From: Rhizophagus irregularis
Taxonomy: Eukaryota > Glomeromycota > Glomeromycetes > Glomerales > Glomeraceae
Direction: 5' to 3'
NCBI RefSeq assembly: GCF_026210795.1
Contig: NC_089454.1
Coordinates: 3,224,001 to 3,288,000, forward strand
DNA: 64,000 nt
In this document: one piece after another, positions 60,068 to 64,000 of the stretch
Layout of the letters: every line of letters begins with the position of its first letter
Numbering within the stretch: position 1 is the first letter of the stretch
Position numbers and translations under genes: made by a program
Notes under the pieces: model-generated
Database searches by the model: none
Told to the model about the DNA's origin: nothing
The model's input: the letters and a program-made list of their open reading frames with translations, nothing else

Positions 60068-60916
60068 AAAAAAAAATAAATAAAATAATTCCATATAACC
60101 TTAATAAATTACATGAATTAGAATATTTTCACAAAGATTTCAAAAATAGTTACGAATAGATTCTAAATCTTCAATAATAACTCACGGTTCAAGTTGACGC
60201 TCGTAGCTTTTGACCGAAAAAACTCGTGATATTAGTACTACGCTTTATCATTATTCACCAGGTGATTAACTGGCCAGGTTGCTTTTTGTCTTGTTGTATT
60301 GAAGTCCTTTGCGTGAAAGTTGATTGTGATTTTAGTTGAATGAAGGTTGACTTTGATTCAATGAAATCACTTTACCACTCTTGCTAGATACCCTCAGGTT
60401 GTCAAATGTCCATATCGATGCATTCATTGCAAATTTCATAATTACTTTAGTCGCTTTCATAAGTTCATCAAGTCCGGATGAATAAGGATTCCTTTTGCAA
60501 TTACCAAAAAAAAAAAAGGGTTTGAGAAGAAATTAATGTTGAACACGGAATTGCGTATATGAAAAATCGTAAAATCGTACGACTTTGTCAGAAACCGGTG
60601 TCGTCGAAAAATTTGATATGATGCTAATTATAGAATATGAAATAAATAAAATGTTTAATCCTATAAAAGTATCTTTTACATTTGAAAAATTATCCAATTT
60701 AAATTTCTATTTATTTTTACGAAACAGCACTTGTATTAATAGACAATAAATATCAAAATATTTACAAATGAAAAAAAAGAAATATACTCTGTTTGTTATA
60801 AATTTATCAGATAGGAAAATAATTATTATAAAGTATATAGGGTATATTTGGTTTACTATAAATAAAACTGAAAGAAATCATGAAAAAAACTTTTGCTAAC
60901 GGTGGGCCACCAGAAT
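60068..60916. other. Intergenic DNA before copy 3
   Basis: From about 60600 it weakly matches the flanks of copies 1 and 2. No gene. Confidence 0.4.
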
Positions 60917-61530
60917 TAGATTCCGTTTGAAAGTCAAATTGTATTTCGAATGTTTGAAAATATTTGAGATAGAATTTCGAATATGATTCGAATATTATAT
61001 AATATTCATATGATATTCGAATATTACATGATATTCGAATTCATCATATGATATTCGAATCTCATACAATATTCAAATTTCATAATTTTATTACGAACTT
61101 ATTTTTTTTTTAGTAAAATTATGTCTTTATTTCTTTATTTTATTTAATATTTAAATTATTTCCTTTATGTTACAAATTAAAGTAATTACATGATATCAAG
61201 TAAATTGGAATTTCTTTTAAAAAGATTAAATTTTCTACTTTTTCTGGTTTTAAACTCTTCAATGTTGTTATTATATTCTGTTTCTTGACCTTCTTCCATA
61301 ATAAATTTATAATAGCCAAAAGAAAAAATTAATTAAATATCGTCTATCGAAGAATTTTTTTATCAATGATCAGTCTATTTATTCTGTACACAAATAGGCG
61401 TCAAATCAATGAAATCATGTGGCAAATTTGAACATCGAATTTCACATGACATTCGAATTTTAATATTTCAGTTTCGAATTATGATTTACAAACGAATGTT
61501 CGAATGTACAAATTTCAAACGGAAGCTCTA
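60917..61530. mobile_element. 614-bp hAT-type MITE
   Basis: Ends TAGATTCCGTTTGAAA and the complement of TAGAGCTTCCGTTTGAAA. A perfect 8-bp duplication ACCAGAAT lies at 60909-60916 and 61531-61538. The interior has many ATATTCGAAT repeats. No coding sequence. Confidence 0.88.
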
Positions 61531-62746
61531 ACCAGAATAATAAATCATTCCCTATAAAAAATTTTTCAGAAAAATGATCACGTGTCGGAATAAAAACTAG
61601 AAAAATGATCATTTATCGGAGTCTTTTCCAGAATTTTTTTTATAGAAATTTCCCTATAAAATTAGATTGTTACGACATATCCATACTAAGAAATTACGCG
61701 CCTTTCTTAGCATAGCCACATAAGTGCCTCAAGTGCGCAGACCGGGTATGATAACAATCATCGTCATTTCTGTCTAGCTATTTCTATATTGATTTGTATC
61801 ATAATTTTTTAGTATTTTGTTATAGTGAAATACAATAAATTAGTGAAATAACGAAATTTGTTTATATAATCTCTTCAATAACTTGACGTTTGTAATTTAT
61901 TAGAAGTATTAGAAGTGAAATACACTATTAATTTTCATTCATATATTAATATCACATATATTGTAATATATTGCATACTTTTTAAAAAAATACGCAGCAT
62001 TTGCTAAAGTTTCATATCAGTGGCTTATTCAGCCAATCAAATTTATAAACTGATAATGTGTGAACAACTCATTACCATATTAAACAAACATTGAATTACC
62101 ATATTAAACCTTTTGTTACGCTGTACTATCCCTAAATAAATTTGAATTAATTAATATTCGTTAGTATCTGATATATAAATATACATATAATATCCGAGAA
62201 CATAAAGTTCTGCATATCAATAAATTCATGCCCCCATAAAAAACGAATATTTATTTTTAGTTTATAACCAATTTTTCTTTTTTATTCTTTCGATTTTCAA
62301 AAATAAAAAAATAAGGTAATGTTTTACAATTTGTATTATTATGTGAAAATACTAATTGTTAAAAAAAACAAATTATATCATATATCCAAAATTGTTAATA
62401 TGTTTTCTCGGAGGTTTTATTGTAAAAACTCCATACAGTTTAGACTCGGTTGTACGTGGCAAATTTATTCCCAAAATGAACAATCAGGGTCATGCTCTTT
62501 TTTGGGTATAGATAAGTTGAACATTTTTTTTTTATAAAAAAAAAAATTAGTCCTTTTCCCACTCTGTATGCGATATATCGTCCGAAAGAGTGAAAAAATA
62601 ATATTTTGTACTTAGTAAATAAATATTATAAAATATCCTAATTAGTTAAAAACTAATATTAACACAGTAACTCATAGCTTTTAGTAATTCATTTTAATTA
62701 CGTAAACCAATCAATTTTATTGAAAAAAATTTCTTCGTTAAAAACT
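61531..62746. promoter_or_regulatory. Upstream region of family copy 3
   Basis: Holds the conserved block (62403-62455, GGTTTTATTGTAAAAACTCC), the poly-T/poly-A stretch and CGTCCGAAAGAGTG, as before copies 1 and 2. The short frame at 62319 overlaps this block and is not conserved as protein. Confidence 0.5.
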
Positions 62747-64000
62747 ATGAGTGGACGAGGTAGAAAGACGCAACCTACTAGTCAACGTTTAAATAAAAAT
62801 CGTTCCTCTCTAGGAGGAGCTAGCCGAAGTTCTGCTTCATCGAAGAACCAAAACGCAAGTAAAAATCTTCGTTTTGGTTTTTCTGACTCTTTTAGTAAAA
62901 AAAATCCTGTAAAAATGGAAGTCGAAGGTCTGTTTTTTTTTTAACATTTTAACGATAAAGTAGTGCTTTACGAATATTTGATATTATGCGTCGGGTTTAC
63001 TAATATATATATATATACCTATTTATCTATTTAGAATTAAAACAGGAGGTTTATGACTTAAAAAAACTCACTCAAGAAAATAATTATATACTACTACAAT
63101 CCAAAGTTGATAAACTCGAACTAGAAAATAAGCGATTACGATACAATAATTCTAAACGAAGTAAATTTCCAGTTGACGATGATGAGGACGATTGGGATTT
63201 AGAAGATGAAGATGATTCAATTCGACCAGCTAAACGGCAAATGAGAAATAAATTATCTGATGAAGAAAGGGCAAAGGTTGGTAAATTATTAATTAATTTT
63301 TCATGATAATATTTATCGTGGTGTATTATTTTAATTCTTTATTTTAAACCAGGTCTTAATGAAGACGCTTCTTAAAACTTTTCCTGAGCTTGAACTTAAG
63401 GAACATGAAACTTTTAAAAGCGAAGCGAATGTTGAAATTTGTCGAAAGTTAATACCTAAACTTCAAAAAGAAATGAAGGCGTACAGTCCTTCTTACGAGC
63501 AAGTGGAAACTTGGTTACAATCTATTCACAGGTCCAAAAGAAATGCCTACTTGAAATCAAATCAATCAAATCACACTGGATTTGATTTTTTCTTTCCCGG
63601 TTTGGTAGGTTCTTATCCAGAGTCTAATCGTTCCAATCAATCAACAGCTAAACGGCAAACAAAACCTAAAGGAAGTAAGGCAAATAATATTTTCGAAGAT
63701 GAGGTTGAAGAAGGAGCAAAGGTTTGTGACATCAATTAAATTTTATTATTTATATGTTATATAAATTTATATTGATTCAATTATTATTTATTTATAATAG
63801 TCTTTAATGAAAGCACTTCTTAAAACGTATCCATATGATCTTACCCTTAGGATTGAAGATACTTTTAGAAGCCAAATTAATACGAATGTTTGTGAAAGGT
63901 TAATACCTAAGCTTCAAGAAGATGTTAGGCCAGCGTACAATCTTTCTTATGATCAAGTAGAGTCCTGGTTACAAACTTTCCACAAAAACAAAAGGACCGC
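62747..64000 (+). CDS. Tandem-exon repeat protein, copy 3 (runs off right edge)
   Basis: Exons 62747-62927 (MSGRGRKTQPTSQRLNKNRS), 63035-63276 (coiled coil ELKQEVYDLKKLTQENNYIL, acidic DDDEDDWDLEDEDD, then RPAKRQMRN), 63353-63721 (first repeat, LLKTFPELELKEHETFKSEA; VETWLQSIHRSKRNAYLKSN) and 63801 to beyond 64000 (second repeat). Phases are the same as in copies 1 and 2. An ATG at 62720 is also in frame, but the start at 62747 aligns with the other copies (AAACTATG context). No frameshift in the part seen. Confidence 0.8.

Overview
This window looks like nuclear DNA of an arbuscular mycorrhizal fungus (Glomeromycotina, Rhizophagus-like). That is an inference from content: very AT-rich DNA, many short AT-rich introns, a Sel1-repeat protein, several TKL-like kinase genes and fragments with a CxxC head, F-box genes, a CRN-effector-like remnant, and a dense mix of fungal DNA transposons. 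Little of the window is ordinary host gene. Most of it is mobile DNA nested in other mobile DNA, with broken paralogues of expanded families. I saw no rRNA, tRNA or CRISPR array.

Layout. 1-8.9 kb: the 5' half of a Sel1-repeat gene, a decayed F-box/LRR gene, a decayed multicopy glomeromycotan gene, an F-box plus zinc-finger gene, and small coding remnants. 8.9-18.1 kb: one DDE-transposase-like gene (minus strand) cut into three pieces by an intact Tc1/mariner element (9435-10742, TA duplication) and a 4.4-kb element (11210-15617, TG duplication). Removing both restores the frame exactly. A hAT relic sits inside the 4.4-kb element. 18.9-31.6 kb: two tandem kinase genes. The right one (29980-31554) is complete except for one frameshift. 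The left one is split by a 9.24-kb element (19367-28604) with ends CTTTGCAGAAAC, a 2-bp AT duplication, a spliced CMC/Plavaka-like transposase gene, a divergent accessory gene and subterminal repeat arrays. 31.8-35.2 kb: a 3.4-kb non-coding giant foldback element built from two minisatellite arrays in inverted orientation. 35.5-50.9 kb: mostly mobile-element debris, namely MULE-type MITEs with 9-bp duplications, a solo LTR, Tc1-type foldback MITEs (one nested in a MULE MITE, with an empty-site relative nearby), a pogo-like element, a CRN-like remnant, and a small Tc1-type element carrying an RS-rich ORF.

51.3-64 kb: a tandem family of three genes of a type I do not recognise. Each has a basic Ser-rich head, a coiled-coil exon, and a row of exons that each encode one ~65-residue helical repeat followed by an acidic/basic linker. 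Repeat exons start and end in phase 0, so they can multiply without breaking frame. The repeat ends in a W-containing helix that resembles homeodomain helix 3. Copy 1 has a 141-bp hairpin MITE in its last exon, copy 2 is intact with four repeat exons, and copy 3 runs off the window. This family and the 9.2-kb and foldback elements are the best candidates for something undescribed.

Several genes differ from an open frame by one base, often at homopolymers (near 3100, 17530, 23400, 24490 and 30604). Either decay or base-calling error could explain this, and it affects which genes should be called pseudogenes.
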